Part shown: positions 13,287 to 22,920 of the stretch, one piece after another | Layout of the letters: each line of letters begins with the position of its first letter | How positions within the stretch are numbered: position 1 is the first letter of the stretch | From: Trichoplusia ni | Lineage: Eukaryota > Arthropoda > Insecta > Lepidoptera > Noctuidae | Assembly: GCF_003590095.1 (NCBI RefSeq) | Contig: NC_039491.1 | Location: 11,098,001-11,162,000 of the forward strand | DNA length: 64,000 bases | Reading direction: 5' to 3' | Program-made: the position numbers and the translations under genes | The notes under the pieces: model-generated | Database searches by the model: none | What the model was told of the DNA's origin: nothing | Seen by the model: the letters and a program-made list of their open reading frames with translations, nothing else

Positions 13287-13687
13287 ATTTGCATAATTAT
13301 TTTTAGATTGTTGAGGTAATTGTTTTTTATTGTATTTTTAGCACCATTTGATAAAATCTTATATTATTTTAATTCCACAAAAACAGTTTCGCATCATAAT
13401 TACAGCAACAATTTTCTGTCTGTCTGTATATTTATGAAATTCTTGATTCTCAAATCTGCATAGTCAAATACATCAAAACCCACACATAGAAACTAACAAT
13501 TAGATTTGCATGCAACGTCCCACAATTACGCGCAATAAAAGTATCATCAGCATTGTAAACGTCTAGACTTTATCATTCCCATCTCGGCTAGCGAGTGCAC
13601 TGTAATTTTTTCAAGTAATCTCATTATTACGTACTACACCGCTGCACGGTGATTAACCACTTGATTTATGGCATATGCAATTTGCAT
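13287..13687 (+). promoter_or_regulatory. Cluster of three POU octamers
   Basis: Exact ATTTGCAT octamers lie at 13287..13294 (continuing directly into AATTA), 13504..13511 (embedded in the palindrome TTGCATGCAA) and 13680..13687 (facing ATGCAA across one base, ATGCAA-T-TTGCAT). The octamer is the classic site of POU-domain factors such as insect Nubbin/Pdm and Ventral veins lacking. The second and third instances have the dyad arrangement typical of POU dimers. Elsewhere in the window the octamer appears only singly. Candidate enhancer; the target is inferred to be the NET gene. Confidence 0.4.
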
Positions 13688-13992
13688 CGGAGTCGATGCT
13701 ATGGCTTTTTGCTCCGAAGCCGATGATTATCGTTCGTATCGTGTCGGTCTTAATGATAGTTATTTCATGACCCGCCAAGCTCGCTCGGGGACGTTTCATT
13801 AAAACCCTTTACATACATTATTTCGACGAATGTGTCTGATTATGTTAATGCCTTCCTTTGGCCGGTATCTTGTAATGGATTGTTTGGTTTTTGTGTAATT
13901 TTGTATGAGGATTAATTTATTGTGTGTTGTGAGGCTTTTTGCTGCATAACGTTAAGCCTGTATCAACAAGTGAGCGATTGGTAATGCTCGGC

Positions 13993-14002
13993 GTCACGTG
14001 AC
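13993..14002. promoter_or_regulatory. GTCACGTGAC palindromic E-box
   Basis: A perfect 10-bp palindrome identical to the extended E-box preferred by Mitf/TFEB/USF-type bHLH-ZIP factors. A close relative, TCACGTGA, is at 21027..21034. It is an isolated site, so function is uncertain. Confidence 0.25.
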
Positions 14003-14141
14003 CGTATCGTATTTGTTTTAACGTGTCCGTGAGTCGTGCCGGTGTACTAGCAGATTATATTACTCACAGACATGATAACCTGTTTCGGTTGACGTACAAC
14101 TTCCAAGTCAATCAGCTGTTGCACTTAACGGCTTGCGTTTT

Positions 14142-14167
14142 CGCTGTCTGACAGTAACTTGACAGCG
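14142..14167. promoter_or_regulatory. Inverted repeat with three TGACAG-type cores
   Basis: CGCTGTC and GACAGCG form 7-bp arms around TGACAGTAACTT. Within it, CTGTC-T-GACAG is itself a dyad. It thus packs three TALE-type (Meis/Hth) cores into 26 bp. Confidence 0.3.
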
Positions 14168-14360
14168 TCTTGTAAGCACACGTATTAGATGTCAGTGGTG
14201 TAAGCGAATAATTTAAGTAATACTCAAAGGACATTTCTGGACTGTTCAGACTTGAAATCATGGCAGCTGATAATCTTGACAACATAATTATAAACATGAA
14301 AGATGCCTGAGCGAGGAACAACTTAATTTTAGGGTAGTTTTAGAAACTAGAAAAACCCAT

Positions 14361-14543
14361 ATGGTAGAAGTTGTTGATGAAACGCATAAATGTGATATCG
14401 AAACTAAATAATAGAATAAAGAACAAGATAATAATAAAGATACATCCCATAAAGATGAAGAACATTCTGTCATAGATCTGCAACGCGATACAGAACACGT
14501 GTTTGTGGGGACTGTGACAAGTTTGGTGCGTGCACATAGATAA
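14361..14543 (+). other. Coding-like segment broken by two stops
   Basis: ATG at 14361 opens 16 codons (beginning MVEVVDETHKCDIETK). Tandem TAA TAG stops follow at 14409..14414, and then 42 more codons in the same frame run to TAA at 14541. The downstream part is acidic and lysine-rich (NKEQDNNKDTSHKDEEHS) and purine-first. It has no recognised domain. The two in-frame stops make it at most a relic; chance composition is an equally good explanation. Confidence 0.15.
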
Positions 14544-15925
14544 TAACGCACATAAAACAAAACGGCGCGCCGCTAAATTTATGAATCGGCCGAAGCTGCC
14601 TTCCACACAAAAGTTGTTTATTACAAGACCAGGGTTGCTAAACATTTAATATTCAGAGCTTTCATGTGTATAGTTCGTATTATTTTAACCTCCATTACTT
14701 GGCTTATCGATTTTCAAGATAGTTTGCTCGTTATTTTGTGTTTTTTTTTTCTAGAGCCACCCTACTTCAAAAAAAAATTGCTTGTTGTTGGTATATTTTA
14801 TTAGTTTTATGGGCTGAAATATAGTTTTTTTTCTATATTAAGCAAAATATAATAAAATGTTGAAAATATTTCTAATCACCAAGATGACTTACAAAAACAA
14901 TTCAATGAACTTAGACAGAAACTAAGCTAGAAACATCTGAATATTTAAAAAAAACTCGTTTTTCAACATAATACAACTTAATTTAAACATATGTGCACTT
15001 AATATAAGTACTAAAAACAAAAACAATAATTAAAATAATGCATCAAAAAATGCTAGAAACTAAATGAAAGAAACCTTCTGTAAAGTAAAGTTAGCCAGCA
15101 ATAAGTTTGCTCCCGATGCCCCTAGCCATGTTATGTTTATGGGCTCTCCGCAAGGGACATCATAATTTACTTTATATTATTAGAGCAAGATCTTTAATGG
15201 TGTTATGAATTATATGAAAAAAGTACCCCGTAGCGACTGCGGTCAATTTAATCGCTATTATTTATATCGTTTATACCGATACAATCGATTTGAATCGACT
15301 AAACGCAACATCGATATAAAATCTTCATCCTACCTGATGATTAATTGATACTTCTGTTAATTTTATTCGTGATCTTTTTTTGAGCTTTAATGTGTTATCG
15401 TGACTAGTTATAACGATTTTTATCTATTGATATTCAAGTTACATTGATGTGAAATCGATCAATCATAAATAAACATTATTAATGATAAGTGTCATATGTT
15501 AAGCTTTGTATCGATCATCGTTCGCTGCTTCGGCGCATTCATTTCTGTTTTGGACTTTATACTAACAATCAAATTTAATTGTTAGTTTACTAAAGTATAT
15601 CAAGAACAATGTGGTTTTTATTGACCAAAGATTACTTATTTCCTTAGTCCAGGTATAAAAACTTTCGATTCTCATTTTTTTTCGCATGGTTAAGTCATAC
15701 TACCTAGGTATATACAATGAAGGTAGTACAATGCTACAAAACTTGACGTAATCATGAATCCATTAGACCAGAGGGTACGCTTAAGCACTTGGTTTGCAAC
15801 TAGTGTAAATGAATGACGTCTATTTGTCGGTAGAATCTACCTTTAGGCTGAACAGGTGATGGCTTGGCACTAGCTCCAATGAATTAGTACAAACATTGAA
15901 ATAACATTAATGTAATTCACATTAA
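14544..15925. other. Intergenic DNA, no gene
   Basis: AT-rich with several poly-T/A runs (for example about 14741..14775). It contains an ATCGAT cluster in its second half, described separately. No gene was recognised. Confidence 0.5.
15283..15515. promoter_or_regulatory. ATCGAT motif cluster (upstream copy)
   Basis: Four ATCGAT hexamers occur within 233 bp (about 15284, 15310, 15454, 15510), with an adjacent ACCGATAC. ATCGAT/CGATA cores are used by CUT-class homeodomain factors (Onecut/Cux), DREF and the BEAF-32 insulator protein in insects. ACCGATAC followed by AATCGATT also occurs in the 26.3-27.2 kb repeat block, suggesting a shared module. Which factor binds is unknown. Confidence 0.3.
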
Positions 15926-16144
15926 AAAACACATAATCATGTAGGTATAAGAATAGATGATAATTTAAAAGCTGGTGATGAAACAGTAACAGATATTGAG
16001 GTTGCTAATGATAATTATACTATTGATGTGAAGATAATTCAAACTTATGCGTGTCAACACGAAATCAATAAGACCATTGGTAAGGTTAACAGTCCCACGT
16101 TTAGTCCGTGTGGGTGTCATCACGACGTTGGTTACTACAACTAA
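15926..16144 (+). other. Coding-like open frame without ATG
   Basis: Open for 72 codons between TAA at 15923 and TAA at 16142. The translation includes IRIDDNLKAGDETVTDIEV and VNSPTFSPCGCHHDVGYY, with purine-first codons. There is no ATG, no splice-site pair that I could defend and no recognised family. Recorded because the composition differs from its surroundings; it may be chance. Confidence 0.15.
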
Positions 16145-19100
16145 TCAAATAAATTATCCTCTATCTATTCAAATTAATACGAAAGTTTTCTAATCGACTC
16201 GTATAATCTCATTAAGGCAAAGTTTTATCTAATCGCCGGACGATGTGTCAGCGTCAGATAATTATAAATCTTCAATCAAATATGATTTCAATGTAATTAA
16301 TATAAGTAATGTTCGGATACCACCGTAAGGGGTAACTGTTCAGCTTTTAGTTTAATCTTCTACTGCTAATGATTGATGGAATTATGATAATTTTTCGAAG
16401 AAAAACACGTCAAGAAGAATTTTAATTTGGCACACCATAATTTCTCTTTCGATAATACATGAACAGAACGTGATGATGATAATAATGTAATTAACACTAC
16501 TAAAATTCGAAATATCAAATTGCCTGATTCCTAGATGTTCTTTGGCATATATGTCAGTCGTGACTCAATCAAGATTCAAAGAAAAGAGGTTACATCAGAA
16601 ACGCTTAAGGATAATGTAAATTAGTTGAGATTCAAATTCACGACACGAACATAATCTATTGACACATCAAGGAGTTAGGTTTGTACATAATGATAGCAGA
16701 TTAACCTCAATAGAACGGTTTTATTGATATACTTGGTGTTAAAGATAATTAATTTGGTTACGGTCTAGAACATTTATTCATTACAAGTTCGAGCACTCTA
16801 ATTTTCATGATTTACGCCGACAACATTGCAAAACATGCAAAGGATTATCATTTAAAATTAAAGAGCCATAAAATTTCGTAAATGTTAATTAAAATTATAG
16901 ATTCGTGTTAGCGAAAAATGTCAAACAAATAAATATATTTGCATACAATTAAGTTGTGTAGGAAGAGAAATTGATTGCTTTTAAGATTGTTGAAGACCTT
17001 AATTACCATCAAATCTTGCGAAAGAGGATTTAATATATTGACGATAAATGTCTGATTTGGCATTTCGGTTTAAGTTATTGTTTTGCTAAATGGCAGCTTT
17101 TATTATCCTGCAATAGAGATAAATAGTTAAATGATATGATGATGATGAATTTAGATAGATTGTATTTCGAGATAATTTACAACAAATTATTTGTGTATTT
17201 TTAATCGCTTTGATCAATTAAGATAAATGTTACCGTAATAAATAAAAGCAAGTACCCAATCAAACATTGCCATCACCTTTTCAATATCCTAACAAAACAA
17301 ATGAAAGAAGTAAACAACCCTCTACGTTCAACCCTGCCGCCGCTGGCGAGACATTAATACAACTTGATATATAGCCCACTAAAGACTATATAACGTAAAA
17401 TTTACAATTCATAAAACGAAATGATATATGAGTAGCGGTGGATAGCTGTACTGGAGTTTACAGCGGGGCTCACTTACCACCATACTTGTGTTGATAAACT
17501 TAATGTGGAGTTCAAAGGGTTATTTGACATTCGGATTTTGAGATAGAATTTCTGTGGCATGATCTGTTATTTTTGTAGTGTTAAGCTCATATTTTTTGGT
17601 CATCGTGTCATGATTATCGTATCTACAACCACTGTTTGGAATATATTGTCAAAATATTTCTGTAGAAAAAGATTGTTTGCATTCTTAGGACAAACGGAAG
17701 GTTGTCCTTCATATTATAAATAACCTTCAATAAGAAATACCTTATCACTGACCCAAATAAAAAAATGATGAAAACCAGGACACTAAAATGAAATTTCGTT
17801 TAAATTTTCAGCCCTACGTTCCTCTTCCATAGATATTTCAATTCCTATCAATTGCGATACCTAGTATTTCAGAACGGTGGCACATATCCGAAGCAGTGAC
17901 TAGATAAAGTCAGGATGTATTAGCTCCAATGGACTGCCAATTGAATACGTCCGCTCAAACTGCACCGCAGCTAGGGTCCCACCGAGTACTTATTTACAAT
18001 ACAAATCACTATCGTGGTCTGTATCAACGATGTCAGAAGTGGCTACACATTTAACTTTTACTTTCGGAAAAATAAATTTTGAGTGCTTGACAATCAATTT
18101 CTCAAATGCTTATCAATTGTCAATTGCTGTCAATGCCCTTGTTGATACTGTGGATCGGTGATGAAAAATATTAACATATTTCCAGCGATTAAAAATAAAC
18201 CAATTTTGGGTATCGATGAGCCTTCTATAAATAAAGGAATAATTCATTAGAAATGCTTTATTATTATGTGATCTAGGCGCTAGGTAAACAATACGTGCTA
18301 CAAGTAACACTGCGCAACTATCAATTCAATCAGCATGACACCTCAATTGCATCTGATCTGCTTCGAGATAACAAAAAATCAAGCTACAACGTACATTAAT
18401 CGAACTAACGAAAACATTGAAAACATGTATCATTCACATATCAGCTAAACTTAATGAGACACGATCTTTTAATCTCGCAACAAACAGCGGGTACTAATGA
18501 AATGCAAGCCGTTGAATCAAGGAGACGCGTTGTACCCGACAGCCGACATTGGGACCGTTCTTACACCTGCAAGATGGGCTAAGTACTGATTGCAAACACG
18601 CATGAGGGTTTGTATTATTTTTATTACTGCTAAATACCGTTTAGTTGTTATTTATTGTTGTTTTCTGGTATAGGTTACAATTTTTATGTAGAGTGTGGAA
18701 AATTATAGTGTAACCTAATAACGGTGACTCGTATTTAGTTTTGTAATGACTGCAATATTTGCAGTGTTTTGAAATAGTATAAAAACTCGGGATTAGAACA
18801 ATATTTTCTGTACCTTGTTAAGAGAGAGAAGGATTGGCTGTCAGGAAGTTAAATTTTATAACTCTCCTCAGGTCTTAAGCGAAAGACCACAAGTGAGTCT
18901 GGAAATAAATTCTTTTTTTGCTTTTTTTACATTTGACGTCTGTAAAAAACGTAGTTTGAATCTAGCTTTACGAGTCGTAAAACAGTTTCTTCTCACTGCT
19001 GTATACGGTCACAAAACAACTTAACTCAAAAGATGTGTATCGATAGAACAGTTAGCTGCCAGCCCTTATTTGTTTCATTGGCTGCAACTACAGTTATAAG

Positions 19101-19681
19101 TTCAACAACATAATTATTTCTCCGTAATTACCCGAGTAAGGAGTGTGGCGTGAAAATATGTGTTCGTATGTAATTATTTCGTATGCGGCGCCGACGTGGG
19201 AGTCTAAAAAACTGTATCATGTTCTTACAGTAATTGCTACCATTTGGAGAGTTTGCTGCTCATTATCATCTAAGTTTAGGCATTTTCCAAATGTGTGGTA
19301 CCCGTTTTAGTGTTAATGATGTTTAATTATTTGTTTTCTACATAGTTTTGCAAGGTTTCACTCGTTAAAAGATTTTTTATGCAGGAAAACAATCCTATTT
19401 GCAAATATTTACTGACTTTCTATTTGTACTTGTCATGGTAAACTAATTTTCCAACAACCAAAAGTCTACAGTACATAACCATTCCTAAATCTATTCTGTC
19501 ACATCATATGGAGCTGAACTCATATGGTTTACAGAGAACTTTACATAATCAAATGCAGCTTTGAACGCCAAAAAAATAAATTCAATCAATCAATAAAAAA
19601 TACATTACAAGCCACTTAATAGCAAACTATTGGCTAACACACGATCGCTCTACATAATTTCGACATCTATGCTGTCTGTAC

Positions 19682-19734
19682 GGGCGGGCGAGTACGGGGT
19701 GCGGGGTACCAGCCGGCGAGGGGAGGGGGGGGGG
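19682..19734 (+). other. G-rich tract with G-quadruplex potential
   Basis: Four G-runs at 19682..19706 (GGG, GGG, GGGG, GGGG with loops of 1, 7 and 3) fit the canonical G3+N1-7 quadruplex pattern. They are followed within 15 bp by GGGGAGGGGGGGGGG (19720..19734). It is isolated in AT-rich DNA. Confidence 0.55.
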
Positions 19735-21026
19735 CTCGGAAGTAATAAATCAGGTGGTAACGTCGACGCGGCACGCCATCGCTCATACCGCTGACAACCG
19801 TTCGGTCACGTCATACAACGGTACTTGTAGGGTTGCCACTTTGATGCTTATGACAGTTGAAGAAAGATGTACGATGTCTGAACCTGAATTATGACCGTAC
19901 ATCTCAACAGTCTGGCTTAGATAAATTTTACATAATTCAGTATATAATTTTCGCTTTACTGACTAACAAACAAAGATAAGTTAATTGACATTAATTTTAA
20001 GATTACTTTCTTATTGCAGAGGATTTTTTATAGCAACGCCATCGTTTCAAAATGAGGTTAAAAAAAGAATGAAAAAAAAGTACTCAAGGTTCTTTTTATT
20101 TATTTTTTCCGGCATTACACTTTAAAAACACCATGAGACCAGCGGGTTTTAACACGTACAAAACAACATAAAATAAATCAATACGCAAAATAGATAAAAT
20201 CAGAATAGAACAGCCAACCCTACCGCTACCGTAACTAGTGTGAATCATGAACTCAAAAAAGGAGTGGACTCGCCTTTGATAGGACAGCCGCCAACATGAC
20301 ATGTCTCTACATTCATGTTTAATTAGCGGACTTGAAGAAATGATACATAAACATCAGCTACTAATTGGTATAGTGACCATCATTCGATGGTAATCCTCCC
20401 CAGTCCCATGCCCAGATTGCTTTCTGAATTGATACTCTACTAGGCGAAAGAATGTAAGAGCAGAATTTCTTGTCCAGTTGATCTTATTTCCTTACGAGGT
20501 TTCTAGGTGTGCTAATGAGGTGTTTTTATTGGACTATGTAGTTGAAGTAAGAGTTGGGAATGTTTGAATTAATTCGCAGGATGCTAAATGATGTTGGTAT
20601 GTGTGAACCATAATATGGATCTTGATTTCCGAAGTAGATACTACTCATCATAAGAAACACCTCAGCCTTGTTATGGGTGCGATGTATTGAATAATTTATG
20701 TAGAAATGAGATTATATTTTTTGTATTATTTCAATCTTAGTTTTTAAATATCATGTCGTATTTTATTTCCCACCTATTCAAAATAAGTATGCTTCGTATG
20801 TAAATGTTTGGTGTAAGACATGCCATTCAAATAATGATTTACAAAATTTCTATATAAATAGAATATTTAATCAGTCAAAACATTCCAGCATTTATAAAAC
20901 TCATTAAAAACGAACATACAGATATAGACGAGAATAATAGAAACTGAACATAAAGCAATACAAATATGAAAGTCCTAAAATACAATAACCCACATTTTTC
21001 AAAGAGTGTCACTTCACGTCGAGTTA

Positions 21027-21056
21027 TCACGTGACGGCGTGACAGCAGCTGTCACG
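21027..21056. promoter_or_regulatory. E-box plus inverted TGACAG composite
   Basis: TCACGTGA (21027..21034) is followed four bases later by CGTGACAG-CAG-CTGTCACG (21038..21056), an 8-bp-arm inverted repeat carrying back-to-back TGACAG cores. Further GTGAC/CACGTC elements run on to about 21080. It resembles a dense composite of bHLH-ZIP and TALE-homeodomain sites. Function is inferred. Confidence 0.35.
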
Positions 21057-22685
21057 GAAACACGTCGCGTGACGCGTGATGCGTGCCGCGCTAAATTATT
21101 TATCCGTCGGCCGAGCAACTAATTGGTCACATTAATAACTAGGGCTGCTCCCGATACTGACATTAATAATCTTGTGAATTGGGTACTGATTGGTGATTTG
21201 TGATACGATTTATGCTTATAGGATATGAAAAGGTCTACTGATCGGAGTTTGATGAGAATATCTCTATTAAAATTTAATTCAGAGAGTCGTAGTAGTTCAC
21301 TGCTCTATCACGGTGGGCTTGTAGATTTATATTTGAGTTTAAGCCTGGCAAAAAGAAATGATTTTGATACTAAGTCTGGTGTAACAACGTTTCTTAACTG
21401 TTCTTACTATACGAATTCCAAGTGAATGGAGAAAATTGAAATCATTCTTATTTATTCAAATCAGGCTACAAAGTAGTATTTTAAGTAGTTCCAAGAACCA
21501 TACTGCAGCCATAATTGATAAACGGTGAAACACAACCTCAAGGGGAGTTCAAATATTACTCAGACCTTCCATATTCTGGAAATTTCCTAGCCCTGCAGTG
21601 GAACGTAATAGGCTGGTATTACGAATAAAGTAGGCAGTAATAAGCATTTAACACAAATATTGTTTCAGATTTTTTGGAATTTCCGGGTGTCTATCACCTC
21701 GGCTTTAAAAGTTGCTTCTACTAAGGTAGGTAGGAAATAATAATAAACACAAGTGTTGATTACTCAATAGGCTGTATTGCTCCAAGCAGTTTAATAAATA
21801 AATCGGTTACAACTACCAAACAGCCTCATTGAAGCTGATGTCCTTGGTCACAATTATTTCGAGTGTTATTACGATTATAAATGTTTAAATTAACTGGTAT
21901 TATCTTACAATGTATGACCGCAGAACATTTTTAATTATGAAAATTAAATCGTAAATGTAATGGTATAATATTTAAGCTTTATATTTTTATTTAAGGTCAC
22001 GTTCGTGCAATTATTTATAAATCAACGTTTTATTGATAAGGTCATGAGTTTGTGAATTAATTAAATTGTTTTGTATGATTTAGTATGACTTTAGCGTTTG
22101 TTAATATCAGTCCGTTTATCTTATAATTGGGCAAGACATTTCAACGAATGGTTAAATTCGTGAGTGCTAATAAACTTTAAGTATGGTTCAAAAAGTAATT
22201 GCAGTATGCTTGACTCTAAAATGATACGTTATGCACATAATCATAAATCCTTACTAGCATGCGTTGTTGCATGTCAATTATGTTCGAAACGAGTCATGTA
22301 ATTTATTGTCTACAATGTAAACACAACTAAACCGTCACTATCACAAATCATGATCGTTCGTACGTATTAAGTATGACATACCTATCCACGCGACTTCGAC
22401 AACCCACACTAAATCCTGCAGTAATTAAGGACAATCAAAGGCAATAAATTAAAACAACAATCACAATTCAATAACAAAAACGCAATTATTGGGTATGGGC
22501 ATAGACTTAAGAACTCACAGAAGTGTATAAATATTAAAAGCTAAGTTTAAGTTCCGATAGGTACTTACTTGCCTGGAACCAACTTGATAAGGAGGTTACG
22601 TTTTGAGGCTGTCTTGTTAGTTTAAGACCTAATTAAATCTTTACGCATGTGCCTATAATTACAGAAAGCCTATACTTCAGTTTTA

Positions 22686-22698
22686 TCTGTTTATGACA
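22686..22698. repeat. Target-site duplication, left copy
   Basis: TCTGTTTATGACA is identical to 22908..22920 and flanks the 209-bp retroelement. Confidence 0.85.
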
Positions 22699-22907
22699 TC
22701 ATTGGCCTAGCCTTTTCCCAACTATGTTGGGGTCGGCTACCAGTCCAACCGGTTTCAGCTAAGTACCAGTGTTTTACAAGGAGCGACTGCCTATCTGACC
22801 TCCTTAACCCAGTTACCTGGGCAACACGATACCCCTTGGTTAGATTGGCTGTCAGACTTTATCAAGCTTCTGACTACCTGTAACGACTGTCAAAGATGTA
22901 GGTCTTT
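22699..22907 (-). mobile_element. Short retroelement flanked by 13-bp TSD
   Basis: This 209-bp insert contains blocks I recognise from a very common lepidopteran interspersed repeat (CCAACTATGTTGGGGTCGG and CGATACCCCTTGGTTAGA). Perfect 13-bp direct repeats TCTGTTTATGACA at 22686..22698 and 22908..22920 bound it exactly, as expected of target-site duplication by LINE machinery. Read on the minus strand, the element ends in an ATGATG tail running into the TSD. This fits a 5'-truncated LINE 3' end or a SINE using such a tail. It carries no coding capacity. Confidence 0.85.
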
Positions 22908-22920
22908 TCTGTTTATGACA
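22908..22920. repeat. Target-site duplication, right copy
   Basis: TCTGTTTATGACA is identical to 22686..22698. The perfect match suggests a fairly young insertion. Confidence 0.85.

Larger units (their letters stand above)
13202..14360. other. Intergenic DNA with clustered motifs
   Basis: No gene. It holds the POU-octamer cluster (13287..13687), an E-box palindrome (13993..14002) and a TGACAG inverted repeat (14142..14167), each listed separately. The density of recognisable motifs suggests a regulatory block. Confidence 0.45.
16145..22698. other. Intergenic DNA, no gene
   Basis: AT-rich with no protein-family match. Notable contents are a G-rich tract at 19682..19734, a TALE/E-box composite at 21027..21056, and TGATGATGATG at about 17137. 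The last is not preceded by LINE sequence. Open frames are short and of ordinary composition. Confidence 0.5.

Noticed and set aside
17130..17150. TGATGATGATG run suggesting a LINE tail
   Set aside because: No LINE 3' sequence precedes it; probably a simple repeat.
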